Assembly (NCBI GenBank): GCA_028277515.1
Contig: JANQGC010000068.1
Coordinates: 1 to 17,635, forward strand
Direction: 5' to 3'
DNA length: 17,635 nucleotides
Source: Anaerolineae bacterium
GTDB taxonomy: Bacteria > Chloroflexota > Anaerolineae > Promineifilales > Promineifilaceae
The position numbers were made by a program, and so were the translations under genes. Below, one piece after another: positions 7,647 through 14,918 of this stretch. Numbering within the stretch: the stretch's first letter is position 1; each line of letters starts with the position of its first letter. Below the pieces are notes generated by a model. The model was given only the letters and a program-made list of their open reading frames with translations. It was not told where the DNA came from and did no database searches.

Positions 7647-7753
7647 TTTAAAAAATTCCTAGAGAGAAAAATGATGGCCTCATCTCAGGAAAATATATAC
7701 CCCTTACCTCTTTGGTTAAGTCAGAAAAGAATCTAATTAAGTCGAAATAAATG

Positions 7754-7821
7754 TTGCCTGGCTGTGGCCTGTATCTTCACCTTACCATCAACGAATGCGG
7801 TCGGGAGACCGGCCCAGGCAA
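7754..7821. repeat. Nested inverted repeats, possible structured RNA or gene remnant
   Basis: TTGCCTGG (7754-7761) pairs with CCAGGCAA (7814-7821) and encloses a second hairpin CGGTC-GGGA-GACCG (7798-7811) with a GNRA-type tetraloop. The same bases can be read on the minus strand as a short open frame, so structure and coding remnant are competing explanations. Confidence 0.35.
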
Positions 7822-7909
7822 AATGGATTGAACTCTCTTCTGTTTAAATAGTTGAGTTCACCAAATACGTGCTAATCGAGAATTGGTAATCAACTTTCAA
7901 CTCAAGCCC

Positions 7910-7938
7910 TTGACAAATTAGAGTATTTACTCTATATT
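7910..7938 (+). promoter_or_regulatory. Sigma-70-type promoter of the TetR operon
   Basis: TTGACA (7910-7915), a 17-base spacer and TATATT (7933-7938) make a near-consensus promoter. The operator palindrome 7914-7959 covers the spacer, the -10 element and the expected start site, so a bound repressor would block RNA polymerase. Confidence 0.85.
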
Positions 7939-7959
7939 TAGAGTAAATACTCTAATTTG
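7914..7959. promoter_or_regulatory. Double TetR-family operator (long palindrome)
   Basis: Two perfectly inverted 21-base arms (7914-7934 and 7939-7959) flank the 4-base centre TATT. Each arm contains AGAGTATTTACTCT or its complement AGAGTAAATACTCT, which is itself a quasi-palindrome. The site therefore looks like two adjacent operators, room for two dimers. It lies over the promoter of the TetR gene, so autorepression is the obvious reading. Confidence 0.85.
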
Positions 7960-7968
7960 GAGCTATCA

Positions 7969-8532
7969 ATGTCAAATAAGGAATCAATTCTTATTGCCGC
8001 AACCAATCTTTTTAATAAACATGGAACGGCAAAGGTATCAACAAACCATATTGCTAAAGAAGCCGGAATTAGCCCGGGCAACCTTTATTATCACTACAAA
8101 GACAAATCCCACATTATTCGGGAAATCTATGAGCGGATGATCAAAGAGTGGGATCCTTCTTATCAACGAGCCGAATCACAGGAGATTTCCTTGAATGTGT
8201 TGAAAAGATTTATCACTGACAATTTTGAACTGCTATGGCGGTATCGTTTCTTCAATCGTGAAATCGCCGCCTTGTTAAATGCCGATGCTGCTTTAGCCGA
8301 ACGCCATTTTACAGTCATAAATGCACGATTTGCACAACAGCGTTTAATTTTGCAGCCGCTCTTGCACTTTCCAGAGAGTGGTATTCAACTAAATGAAGCG
8401 CTGACGATCGTCTGGATTATTGCCAACCACTACTTGATTCACTTGGAGTACATGGGGCAGCAAGTCGAACAAAAAGATTTCAGTGATGGTGCAGAACTGG
8501 TCTTGAAGTTCTTTCACCCTTATTTGAAATAA
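7969..8532 (+). CDS. TetR/AcrR-family transcriptional regulator
   Basis: A 187-residue repressor. The N-terminal helix-turn-helix is clear: ILIAATNLFNKHGTAKVSTN leads into HIAKEAGISPGNLYYHYKDK at about residues 27-46, with the YYHYK signature of the family. The rest is a helical ligand-binding/dimer domain with a long helix around FELLWRYRFFNREIAALL. The frame is open to a TTG at 7957, but GGAG at 7959-7962, 6 bases before the ATG at 7969, decides the start. The palindromic operator over its promoter points to autoregulation and control of the two downstream genes. The inducer is unknown; a redox-active, electrophilic or nitro compound would fit the neighbouring nitroreductase-like gene, but this is inference. 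Base composition is lower in GC than the right-end surface gene. Confidence 0.95.
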   Translation: MSNKESILIAATNLFNKHGTAKVSTNHIAKEAGISPGNLYYHYKDKSHIIREIYERMIKEWDPSYQRAESQEISLNVLKRFITDNFELLWRYRFFNREIAALLNADAALAERHFTVINARFAQQRLILQPLLHFPESGIQLNEALTIVWIIANHYLIHLEYMGQQVEQKDFSDGAELVLKFFHPYLK

Positions 8533-8559
8533 AAATAATTAATGTGATAGGTGTTGAAA

Positions 8560-9807
8560 ATGAACCAAAAACATACAAAGAAAAAAAATAGAAAAAGGAT
8601 GGCAACCAGGATGTTAACAGGTTTAGCTTTTCTAATGATTGTGATCGTTGCTACTTTATTTATAACCAGCGGCTTTTTCTTGAAGCCAAGCTATTTAGAA
8701 CCTTGGCAAAAATCGTATGCGCAGCAATTTGATGATCCCCGCATCCAATTGGCAGCACATGGGCTGTTGGCGGCCAATGGGCACAACATGCAACCTTGGA
8801 AAATCAGGTTGGTTGACAACAAAGATGTTTTTTATCTTTATGCAGATAATGAGCGGCTGACCCCTGAGGTTGACCCATTTGCGCGGCAAGCGATGGTTTC
8901 TCAGGGTACGTTCCTTGAATATGTGCGTGTTGCAGGGGAACAGCTGGGATACAAAACGGAAATCAAGCTTTTCCCAGATGGTATCTATGATGAAAAACAT
9001 CTTGTTGAGAGCATGAAAATGAAGCCCGTTGCCAGCATTGCCCTTTTTAGGCAAGACCCTGTAGAAACACCCCTCTACGATTTCATGTTTATGGCGGATA
9101 CGAATCGAGCGGTATATGAAGATACGCCATTGACAAATGAGCAGGTGCAACAACTACAGGCAGCTAATAACGAATTCGACCTGGCGTTGACATTGTTTCT
9201 GGATGATGAAAACAGGGTACGTCTCGGCAATTATGCGCTTGAAGGGGCTGAGATTGAGGCAGGTGTTCATCGAATTTATGAGGAATCGGCCGTTATATTT
9301 CGCCCTAACGAATATCAAAAAAACGAGTATCGATATGGCTACTCGGTTGAAGGGCAGGCCACAACCGGCATGATGAAACATGTGATGCAAGGGTTGATAA
9401 CGATATTTCCGTCCTTGAACGGGGAAGAAGCCTCGGCCAATATGTTTGTGGAAGGCACTCAAACGGCCGTTGCCCACACACCTGCTTATGGAATGATTGT
9501 GACCAATGGAAACGAGCGAATCCAACAAGTCCAAAGTGGCATGCTCTATGCTAGACTCATTTTGACAGCTCACTCACTCGGTCTAGTGATGCACCCACCA
9601 AGCCAGGTGTTAGAAGAATATCCTGAAATGAAGGTGCCTTACCAGAGAATCCATAACGAATATGCACCAGTAGGCGGTACGATTCAGATGTTCTTCCGCA
9701 TCGGTACGGCAACCCAAGAATATCCACCAACAATGAGAAGAGATGTGATGGATTTGGTTGTGAAAGAATCATTTTCAAGCACTGCTGCCGCATCAACAGA
9801 AAAATGA
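8560..9807 (+). CDS. Membrane-anchored Acg-like / nitroreductase-fold protein
   Basis: The protein has 415 residues from the ATG at 8560. A Lys/Arg-rich head (residues 2-17) and one hydrophobic helix (about 19-40) suggest an N-terminal membrane anchor with the body outside the cytoplasm. The body has the pattern of Acg-type FMN-binding nitroreductase relatives: LAAHGLLAANGHNMQPWKI near residues 64-82, then VDPFARQAMVSQGTFLEYVR, then TNRAVYEDTPLT. Later blocks include GMIVTNGNERIQQVQSGMLYARLILTAHSLGLVMHP and a final MFFRIG strand. FMN binding is inferred from the family. The frame opens with GTG at 8551, but AGGTG 6 bases before the ATG at 8560 favours that start. It is 27 bases after tetR, in the same operon. 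Its substrate is unknown. Confidence 0.85.
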   Translation: MNQKHTKKKNRKRMATRMLTGLAFLMIVIVATLFITSGFFLKPSYLEPWQKSYAQQFDDPRIQLAAHGLLAANGHNMQPWKIRLVDNKDVFYLYADNERLTPEVDPFARQAMVSQGTFLEYVRVAGEQLGYKTEIKLFPDGIYDEKHLVESMKMKPVASIALFRQDPVETPLYDFMFMADTNRAVYEDTPLTNEQVQQLQAANNEFDLALTLFLDDENRVRLGNYALEGAEIEAGVHRIYEESAVIFRPNEYQKNEYRYGYSVEGQATTGMMKHVMQGLITIFPSLNGEEASANMFVEGTQTAVAHTPAYGMIVTNGNERIQQVQSGMLYARLILTAHSLGLVMHPPSQVLEEYPEMKVPYQRIHNEYAPVGGTIQMFFRIGTATQEYPPTMRRDVMDLVVKESFSSTAAASTEK

Positions 9808-9912
9808 GCAAGGAAGATAGAAATGAATAAGAAAGGCTTGCGATCATCACCTGAAGCGTTTTCTATTTGAAAAAAATATTGAGAATTCTTCATGATTCTA
9901 AAGGACAAAAAA

Positions 9913-10515
9913 ATGTTACTAACGATTTCAAACCGTCTCCATTCTTGGGCTAAAGGATGGGTGGTCATATCAATCTTCGCATCAATAATCATTTTCATGG
10001 CTGTGACCCTGCCTTTACTCGATCGAATTTATCCCGCTGCTGGTGAGATGGAGTCTCTTGATGACCCTGTCTTTCATACAGCAGAAGAGGTCTTCTTAAT
10101 CATAGAATCCTGGGGCGAGAGTGGACGTACCTATCAGTTGTGGTTCCACTTAACATGGGATTTAATCTTTCCCATCATGGGGTTTCTGTTTGTGGCGCTG
10201 TTAATTTCTTGGCTGCTGCAGCGTGGCTTCAAGCCTGACAGCAAAATAAAAAGACTGAATTTGGTAGCACTTGGGTCTGTTTTTGACTTGTTGGAGAATA
10301 TCTGCCTGGCGATTTTGATAGTGATCTATCCGACTTCGGTCGTAGCAATTGCATGGTTGAAAACACTCTTCACAATCAGCAAATATGCCTATGGGATTCC
10401 AATGATTGTGACGCTGCTGATCGGATTGATCCATGCGGCAATGAATCGATTCAAAGTCCAAGAGGCAAGCTCAAACAACAATTGGTATTCAAGCCATCCT
10501 GTCCATCATCATTGA
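9913..10515 (+). CDS. Four-helix integral membrane protein of unknown function
   Basis: I do not recognise a named family. The 200-residue protein has four hydrophobic helices near residues 15-37, 80-103, 117-140 and 157-177. Between helices one and two lies a likely extracytoplasmic segment with HTAEEVFLIIESWGESGRTY (55-74). The third helix carries FDLLEN. The tail is short and ends HPVHHH. An ATG at 9892 is in frame, but AAGGA (9901-9905) 7 bases before the ATG at 9913 marks the latter as the better start. It lies about 100 bases after the Acg-like gene, same strand, and is probably co-regulated by the TetR protein. A role as membrane partner of the Acg-like protein is possible but unsupported by direct evidence. 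Confidence 0.8.
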   Translation: MLLTISNRLHSWAKGWVVISIFASIIIFMAVTLPLLDRIYPAAGEMESLDDPVFHTAEEVFLIIESWGESGRTYQLWFHLTWDLIFPIMGFLFVALLISWLLQRGFKPDSKIKRLNLVALGSVFDLLENICLAILIVIYPTSVVAIAWLKTLFTISKYAYGIPMIVTLLIGLIHAAMNRFKVQEASSNNNWYSSHPVHHH

Positions 10516-10587
10516 TTTCCACTAACCAGACTCGTTTATTCAATTACAACCTGGCAGCCTGGCATTACTTTTTTTGATGTTATTGGT

Positions 10588-11136
10588 TTAATTTTCTTGT
10601 GATGCAATTTGGTTAATCACCCGGCCAGGGCTGGTCAGCGAGATGCCCTGGTTGTTGGAAGTGTTGACCATGATTGCTTCAACGACCGGTTCAAACACAG
10701 GCTCCTCGGCCACCCACTCAACAATAAATCCGGTTCCCAATCCACCGCTTTGCTCCTCGGCGTCGACAAAGAATTCGGTAGAGGCTAGCGGACCCAGTTG
10801 ACGCGGTTCAGATAAATATGCTGTCAGCAACTGCCCCTGGGTATCATAATAATTGACAGATGTAATCACAATCGCCTGCTCAATATCCGTATTATGAAAC
10901 GTAAGGGTGACGGCCAAATCCAATGTCCGGCCGCGGGAAACATATATTTCCGAGTAAGCGGGTACGTATATCGTCTGGCCGGTGGTAATGTCCAGATCGC
11001 TAAGCTGGATAGCTGGATCTCCTGTATTTGGAGATTCGGAACTACCATTTTCCCCGGTTGAACAACCGCTAAGGATTATGAGCGTGAACAGCCAAATGAA
11101 CACTGATATGACACTTCGTTTCTTTTGATTCTGCAT
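10588..11136 (-). CDS. DUF3124-type lipoprotein
   Basis: From the ATG at 11136 the protein has 182 residues. A signal peptide (RSVISVFIWLFTLIILSGCS) ends in a lipobox with the lipidated cysteine at residue 25. The mature part matches DUF3124: GQTIYVPAYSEIYVSRGR, then LTFHNTDIEQAIVITSVNYY, then LGPLASTEFFVDAEEQSGG and FIVEWVAEEPVFEPVVEAIM. This is a beta-rich domain of unknown function, presumably on the outer face of the membrane. The frame is open upstream to 11253, but a promoter lies inside that extension and the signal peptide begins at 11136, so the short form is correct. A GGAG is 13 bases upstream. It converges on the TetR operon and appears to be a single gene. Confidence 0.88.
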   Translation of the reverse strand: MQNQKKRSVISVFIWLFTLIILSGCSTGENGSSESPNTGDPAIQLSDLDITTGQTIYVPAYSEIYVSRGRTLDLAVTLTFHNTDIEQAIVITSVNYYDTQGQLLTAYLSEPRQLGPLASTEFFVDAEEQSGGLGTGFIVEWVAEEPVFEPVVEAIMVNTSNNQGISLTSPGRVINQIASQEN

Positions 11137-11178
11137 AAGCCAACGGTTTCTCCAAGATAGACATGTATATTTTAGGAG

Positions 11179-11206
11179 ATTATACCCTTTTTTGAACCTG
11201 AGTGAA
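11179..11206 (-). promoter_or_regulatory. Promoter of the DUF3124 lipoprotein gene
   Basis: On the minus strand a perfect TATAAT (11179-11184) follows TTCACT (11201-11206) by 16 bases. The start of transcription would be near 11172, leaving a leader of about 36 bases before the ATG at 11136. This supports the shorter coding start. Confidence 0.55.
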
Positions 11207-11322
11207 TCATACTTGTATAAGCTAAACACCACGGCCGTCGTGTATTTGGCCATTCCTTGACAGATTGGTTAATAGATACGCTAGCCCTACTCCAGTGCGT
11301 CTATCTAAAAGTAATAGGAGTC

Positions 11323-12162
11323 TTACCGTGTAACATTGAAATCCCATTCGCGTTTTGAAATACCATCGTTAATTACTGCAAGAAAATTTCCAGGCGTATC
11401 TGTGAATACCTCAGATCCACGGCATAAACCTCCCTTAGTGGCAGGTACATCTTTATTGTGAACATTCTCACCATTGTTATTATTGTAAATGCTTATGGTA
11501 ATCGAATTAGGTATCTCACTTTGAGGTGTTGAATCCTTTGGCTTGCTTTCTATCCAATTTAAACAAATTCTATCGTTTAGTTTAAAATTCTTCTGCCCTT
11601 GACCAGTTAACATATTCTGACAAAGATTTGAACATGGCTCTCCTCTAAAGCTTTGAATAAATGTCCATTTACCATGTAGCTGTAAGGTTGAAGGTGCAGG
11701 AATTTCAGGGTCCGGGTTAATAATTTGGGCACTTACATTGGGTTGAGGTTCTTCCTCGATCAAAGTTTCAGGCGGTTCTTCTGGAGGTTCCATTGGCTCT
11801 GACACTTCTTGTGGTTCAGCAAGCGGCTCCTCAGATTCTGGTGCATCTTGTACGTCAGGCATAGGCTCTATAACTAATTCACTCTCTCCTTCTGGGGGCA
11901 ACGCGGGTGCCGGTTCAGGAGCAGTTTCGGCCGCAGAAGGCGGTGCTTCATCCGGCATACCTGCCGCCTGGCGGATGAGCGACTCCATCTCACTATCAAC
12001 CTCTCCACCATTGGCCTGGATAGTGGCCATAAATGCATCCCTTTGCGCGGGATCTATCTGCGTTGTATCAAATTGGGACTCCGCGCAGGCTATGACCAAA
12101 AAAGACAGAATGATCAGAAAACCAACAATTTTTACTGGCCTGAGAGTTATATATTTTTTCAT
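11323..12162 (-). CDS. Lipoprotein with acidic Pro-rich stalk and four-cysteine C-terminal domain
   Basis: A 279-residue protein with no family that I recognise. A basic start and hydrophobic stretch (about residues 10-25) end in the lipobox LVIAC, so Cys26 is likely lipidated. Residues about 30-70 look helical. Residues about 72-158 are a Glu/Pro/Ala-rich, low-complexity stalk typical of surface spacers. The C-terminal domain (about 160-279) begins LHGKWTFIQSFRG and has four cysteines (177, 181, 200, 247) that could form two disulfides outside the cell. The ATG has GGAGG 7 bases upstream. It starts 31 bases after the STAND-FGE stop and is almost certainly co-transcribed with it. With the partner's predicted topology, this protein sits on the same outer face as the FGE-like domain, suggesting a partner or ligand-binding role. 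Confidence 0.85.
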   Translation of the reverse strand: MKKYITLRPVKIVGFLIILSFLVIACAESQFDTTQIDPAQRDAFMATIQANGGEVDSEMESLIRQAAGMPDEAPPSAAETAPEPAPALPPEGESELVIEPMPDVQDAPESEEPLAEPQEVSEPMEPPEEPPETLIEEEPQPNVSAQIINPDPEIPAPSTLQLHGKWTFIQSFRGEPCSNLCQNMLTGQGQKNFKLNDRICLNWIESKPKDSTPQSEIPNSITISIYNNNNGENVHNKDVPATKGGLCRGSEVFTDTPGNFLAVINDGISKREWDFNVTR

Positions 12163-12193
12163 GATAAACCTCCATTAAAAAAACTGGAACAAA

Positions 12194-14578
12194 TTAATGA
12201 ACACAACGAAAACCAACATCCGCGGCAGAGTCGCCAGGACGTAAACTGGAATTTCTAAATGGAACACGGGCCTGTATCCAATCGTTGCAGCAGGACCCTC
12301 CACGCACGATACGCCAATCCCCATTTGGCGGGCCAGTGGGATTTTCTCTTACCCCATATTCGTAATAATCATCAGCATACCAATCGGACACCCATTCCCA
12401 TACGTTTCCGGTCATATCGACCAATCCAACAGCGGTGTCACCATCCGGTGAATAGGATCCGACCGCCAGAGGTGCATTGTCCGAACCGGCAAAAACATGA
12501 GCCTTCATTGGATCAATTTCATCCCCCCAGGCATATTGCGGTGTTTTCGTTTCATGGCCAAAACGGGCCGCTTTTTCCCACTCCGCTTCCGTTGGTAAAC
12601 GTCCCCCGACCCACTCACAATAGGTAACCGCCTGGCCATAGTTCACATCAGTTACCGGAAAAGAGGCGAACTGTGATTGGTGGAAAAGATCATTGCTGGG
12701 TGGGCTGCAAATGGTGGAACGCACACATTGGTTATATTCTTTGTTGCTGACCTCATATTTGGCAATATCAAACGAGTCGAGATGGACTTCATGCTGGGGT
12801 TGCTCGTTGAACAATATATAGAAGGCCATTTCAGGCAATTCATTTTCTTCAATAGCCCCAGCCCAGGTAACTTCTTCATCAGAGGAGCCTATTAAAAATT
12901 CTCCGGCGGGGATTTCTATCCAACCTGGTTCAATCGGCCGATAAATGAGGCGCGGAATCTGGCCGGTGACGGCCAGAGTGGAAATGACGGCAATGATAAT
13001 TGTAGCAAGGACTATGCTGCCGATATTGCGAACCCGCGCATGGCGGTGCGCTTTGTGGCTGAGATCCAGCAAATGTTGTGCATCACTATTTACTGCCAAG
13101 GCGCCTTGCTGCACATTCAGCATGGCCAGTTTGTCTTGCGGGATGCGTAAATGTTTATTTTCTTTCCAGGCTGCAACCTCCCGGTCAAGTATTTCTTGAG
13201 CCAGCTTACGCGCCCTGGCGTCAGGATCTACCGCGATCTCTTGCAGTAAATAATCATGGGCCAATTCATAGGTTTTTTCATCATTTTCATCTCGTTCAAC
13301 GCGTAGAATGCGGTTTTCAACTAGAATTTCCAATACTTTGCTATGCAGCTCACCGGCTAGTTCTCTTTTGGCAGCCAGAACTTTACCGGTTTTAACCGCA
13401 CGGCGGCCGTCATAAGTGACGAGAGATCCCAATATGGTGAGAGCAATTTTACGCTGTCCGGATGTGAGCCGGCTGTCCAGGACGCGAGTCAGATGACTGG
13501 CTAAAATCCCTTCAGCACCTGGTTTGCCTGGCTTTCGACCACGTGGCGATTCATAAAGACGGTGCGAGATGACGTTCTCACCTTTTTCCTGGTCCAATTC
13601 TTCAAACAAGGCGTAGCAAACTAACTGGGCCTGAACAGGTGAAATTGTCTCCGCATCGCGGCCGATATCGGCCATGATCTGCTCCACCAACCCATCTTCA
13701 TAGGTCATACCTTTCAAAGCTGCCGGTTCGATAATTACCTCTTGTGCTTCTTCTATACGAAAAGCAGGCAGGAAATAACGATTATCAAAAGGTTTTAAAG
13801 CCTCAAACAGGCGCAACTCTGATAAATACTCCTTGCGCATGGCCATCACCCAACGGACAGGCAGGTCGGACTGGATACACCGGTGAAGTTCATCAGCAAA
13901 TTTTTGCCGGCTTTGGGGATCAAGCTCGTTAAAGAATTCCTCAAATTGATCCAGGAAAATAGCCAGCTCCCGGCCACCCAAATAAAAAGAGACACGCTCC
14001 AAAAATCCATGCAGCCCCATTGAATCGTCCTCGAAAGGATGGAGATCTATTCGCGTGTCATAATCCGGCAGGAATGCTTTTTTAATGGCGACCGTCGGGG
14101 ATAAATTATACGGCCGGATGTAAAGGCTGAACCCCGCTCCGGCAACAAACCGTGAAGATAAACCGGCTTTAAGAAGAGAAGTTTTTCCTGATCCGGAGTC
14201 TGATTCCAGGATTGTTAAGCGGCCACGTCGCATTCTTTCGCGCATCGCTGCAATGGCAGCCGTACGGCCATAGAAGAAAGGTGCATCTTCTACTTCGTAA
14301 CTTAAGAGTGATTTATATGGATTGTGACGCTCAGCAGCCGTCTCGGACGCATTTAGCCGGGTATAGCCCATAATTTTGCGTTGAATGGCCTGGGCCAATT
14401 GTTTCTCAGCGATGGCCAGGCTCTTTTCTAGCTCATCGACCTGAGAAAGCGCCTGCTCAATGTGGTTGACAATAACCTGTGCGCCTTCACCGATGGCGGT
14501 ATAGCTGTCGCTAATGTTACCGACGGTGATCTTATCGCGGCCGACTTGATCGGCAGCAACTATTCCTACATTTTCCAT
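12194..14578 (-). CDS. STAND (nSTAND1-like) NTPase with one transmembrane helix and C-terminal FGE-sulfatase-like domain
   Basis: This 794-residue protein has several parts. Residues 11-37 carry a Gly/Ile-rich, beta-prone motif (VGRDKITVGNISDS, AIGEGAQVI). Residues about 38-70 are helical. The NTPase spans about 86-450: a linker NPYKSLLSYE with FFYGR, Walker A SDSGSGKTS (126-134), Walker B LAIFLDQFEEFF (205-216), MAMRKEYLSEL (245-255) and ELAHDYLL (438-445). A transmembrane helix lies at about 519-539. The C-terminus (about 552-794) is an FGE-sulfatase-like, C-type-lectin-fold domain with IPAGEFLIGS, GGRLPTEAEWEKAARF and GNVWEWVSDWY, ending RGGSCCNDW and VGFRC. The cysteine pair expected of a true formylglycine-generating oxidase is not seen, so it is probably a sensor or binding domain. 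STAND proteins act as ATP-driven switches. No strong ribosome site precedes the ATG. Confidence 0.9.
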   Translation of the reverse strand: MENVGIVAADQVGRDKITVGNISDSYTAIGEGAQVIVNHIEQALSQVDELEKSLAIAEKQLAQAIQRKIMGYTRLNASETAAERHNPYKSLLSYEVEDAPFFYGRTAAIAAMRERMRRGRLTILESDSGSGKTSLLKAGLSSRFVAGAGFSLYIRPYNLSPTVAIKKAFLPDYDTRIDLHPFEDDSMGLHGFLERVSFYLGGRELAIFLDQFEEFFNELDPQSRQKFADELHRCIQSDLPVRWVMAMRKEYLSELRLFEALKPFDNRYFLPAFRIEEAQEVIIEPAALKGMTYEDGLVEQIMADIGRDAETISPVQAQLVCYALFEELDQEKGENVISHRLYESPRGRKPGKPGAEGILASHLTRVLDSRLTSGQRKIALTILGSLVTYDGRRAVKTGKVLAAKRELAGELHSKVLEILVENRILRVERDENDEKTYELAHDYLLQEIAVDPDARARKLAQEILDREVAAWKENKHLRIPQDKLAMLNVQQGALAVNSDAQHLLDLSHKAHRHARVRNIGSIVLATIIIAVISTLAVTGQIPRLIYRPIEPGWIEIPAGEFLIGSSDEEVTWAGAIEENELPEMAFYILFNEQPQHEVHLDSFDIAKYEVSNKEYNQCVRSTICSPPSNDLFHQSQFASFPVTDVNYGQAVTYCEWVGGRLPTEAEWEKAARFGHETKTPQYAWGDEIDPMKAHVFAGSDNAPLAVGSYSPDGDTAVGLVDMTGNVWEWVSDWYADDYYEYGVRENPTGPPNGDWRIVRGGSCCNDWIQARVPFRNSSLRPGDSAADVGFRCVH

Positions 14579-14742
14579 GATGTTTTTGGAGCCGGCACTG
14601 TTTCTATCCGGCTTAATCTAAATCATTTGTGCAGCTTGAGAATACGCTAATTCCATTGTCAAGGATTGGCCGGAAGCAGGCAACATAATGGTTTATGCAA
14701 TAGGTGTAATTTAGGATACATTTCAAGAGAAGGATAATTGAA

Positions 14743-14797
14743 CGCTGATTTACGCTGATGACGCTGAATTTTTTATTATTTATCGGCGTAAATCTGC
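14743..14797. repeat. Intergenic repeat: three CGCTGA units plus imperfect inverted repeat
   Basis: CGCTGA occurs at 14743, 14753 and 14762. GCTGATTTACGCTGAT (14744-14759) is mirrored by ATCGGCGTAAATCTGC (14782-14797), 14 of 16 bases matching in inverted form, around an AT-rich loop. It has the look of a dispersed REP-like intergenic element, but only one copy is in this window. Confidence 0.55.
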
Positions 14798-14869
14798 TAT
14801 TGTCGGCGCCCTATTTCCCAACATCCCCCGCCCGCCCGACCTGGCTGCATGAAAATCGCTATCTATTAG

Positions 14870-14918
14870 AAGCCGCTGTGCGCAGTCTAAAGACGGAAAC
14901 GACTAATCACAGCGGCTT
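14870..14918. repeat. Perfect 11-bp inverted repeat with nested inner pairs
   Basis: AAGCCGCTGTG (14870-14880) and CACAGCGGCTT (14908-14918) are exact inverted copies around a 27-base loop. The loop contains GTCT-AA-AGAC (14886-14895) and AGTC/GACT pairs. No U-tract follows on either strand, so this is not a simple terminator. A small RNA structure or the ends of a tiny mobile element are possible. Confidence 0.5.

Larger units (their letters stand above)
7405..7968. other. Divergent intergenic region between SHOCT and TetR genes
   Basis: This AT-rich stretch of about 560 bases carries the SHOCT promoter at its left and the TetR promoter/operator at its right. In between are a hairpin (7618-7646), a two-level inverted repeat (7754-7821), and a short stop-to-stop minus-strand frame (about 7733-7840) that reads like a protein tail. 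No intact gene is seen. Confidence 0.7.

Noticed and set aside
7754..7821. Known riboswitch or SRP RNA
   Set aside because: The nested stems do not match the conserved core of any class I can recall, and the element is too short and in no leader position.
10516..10587. Bidirectional terminator between the converging membrane-protein and DUF3124 genes
   Set aside because: There is a T-run near 10569, but the GC-rich motif before it (CCTGG repeated) is a direct, not inverted, repeat, so no stem forms.
11137..11253. Longer N-terminal form of the DUF3124 lipoprotein
   Set aside because: A TATAAT promoter lies within this extension, and the signal peptide begins at the downstream ATG.
12194..12320. 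The FGE-like C-terminus as a variable region of a diversity-generating retroelement
   Set aside because: Such targets often end in an FGE/lectin fold, but there is no reverse transcriptase in the window, no template-like repeat was seen, and the last codons are not enriched in AAC-type asparagine codons.
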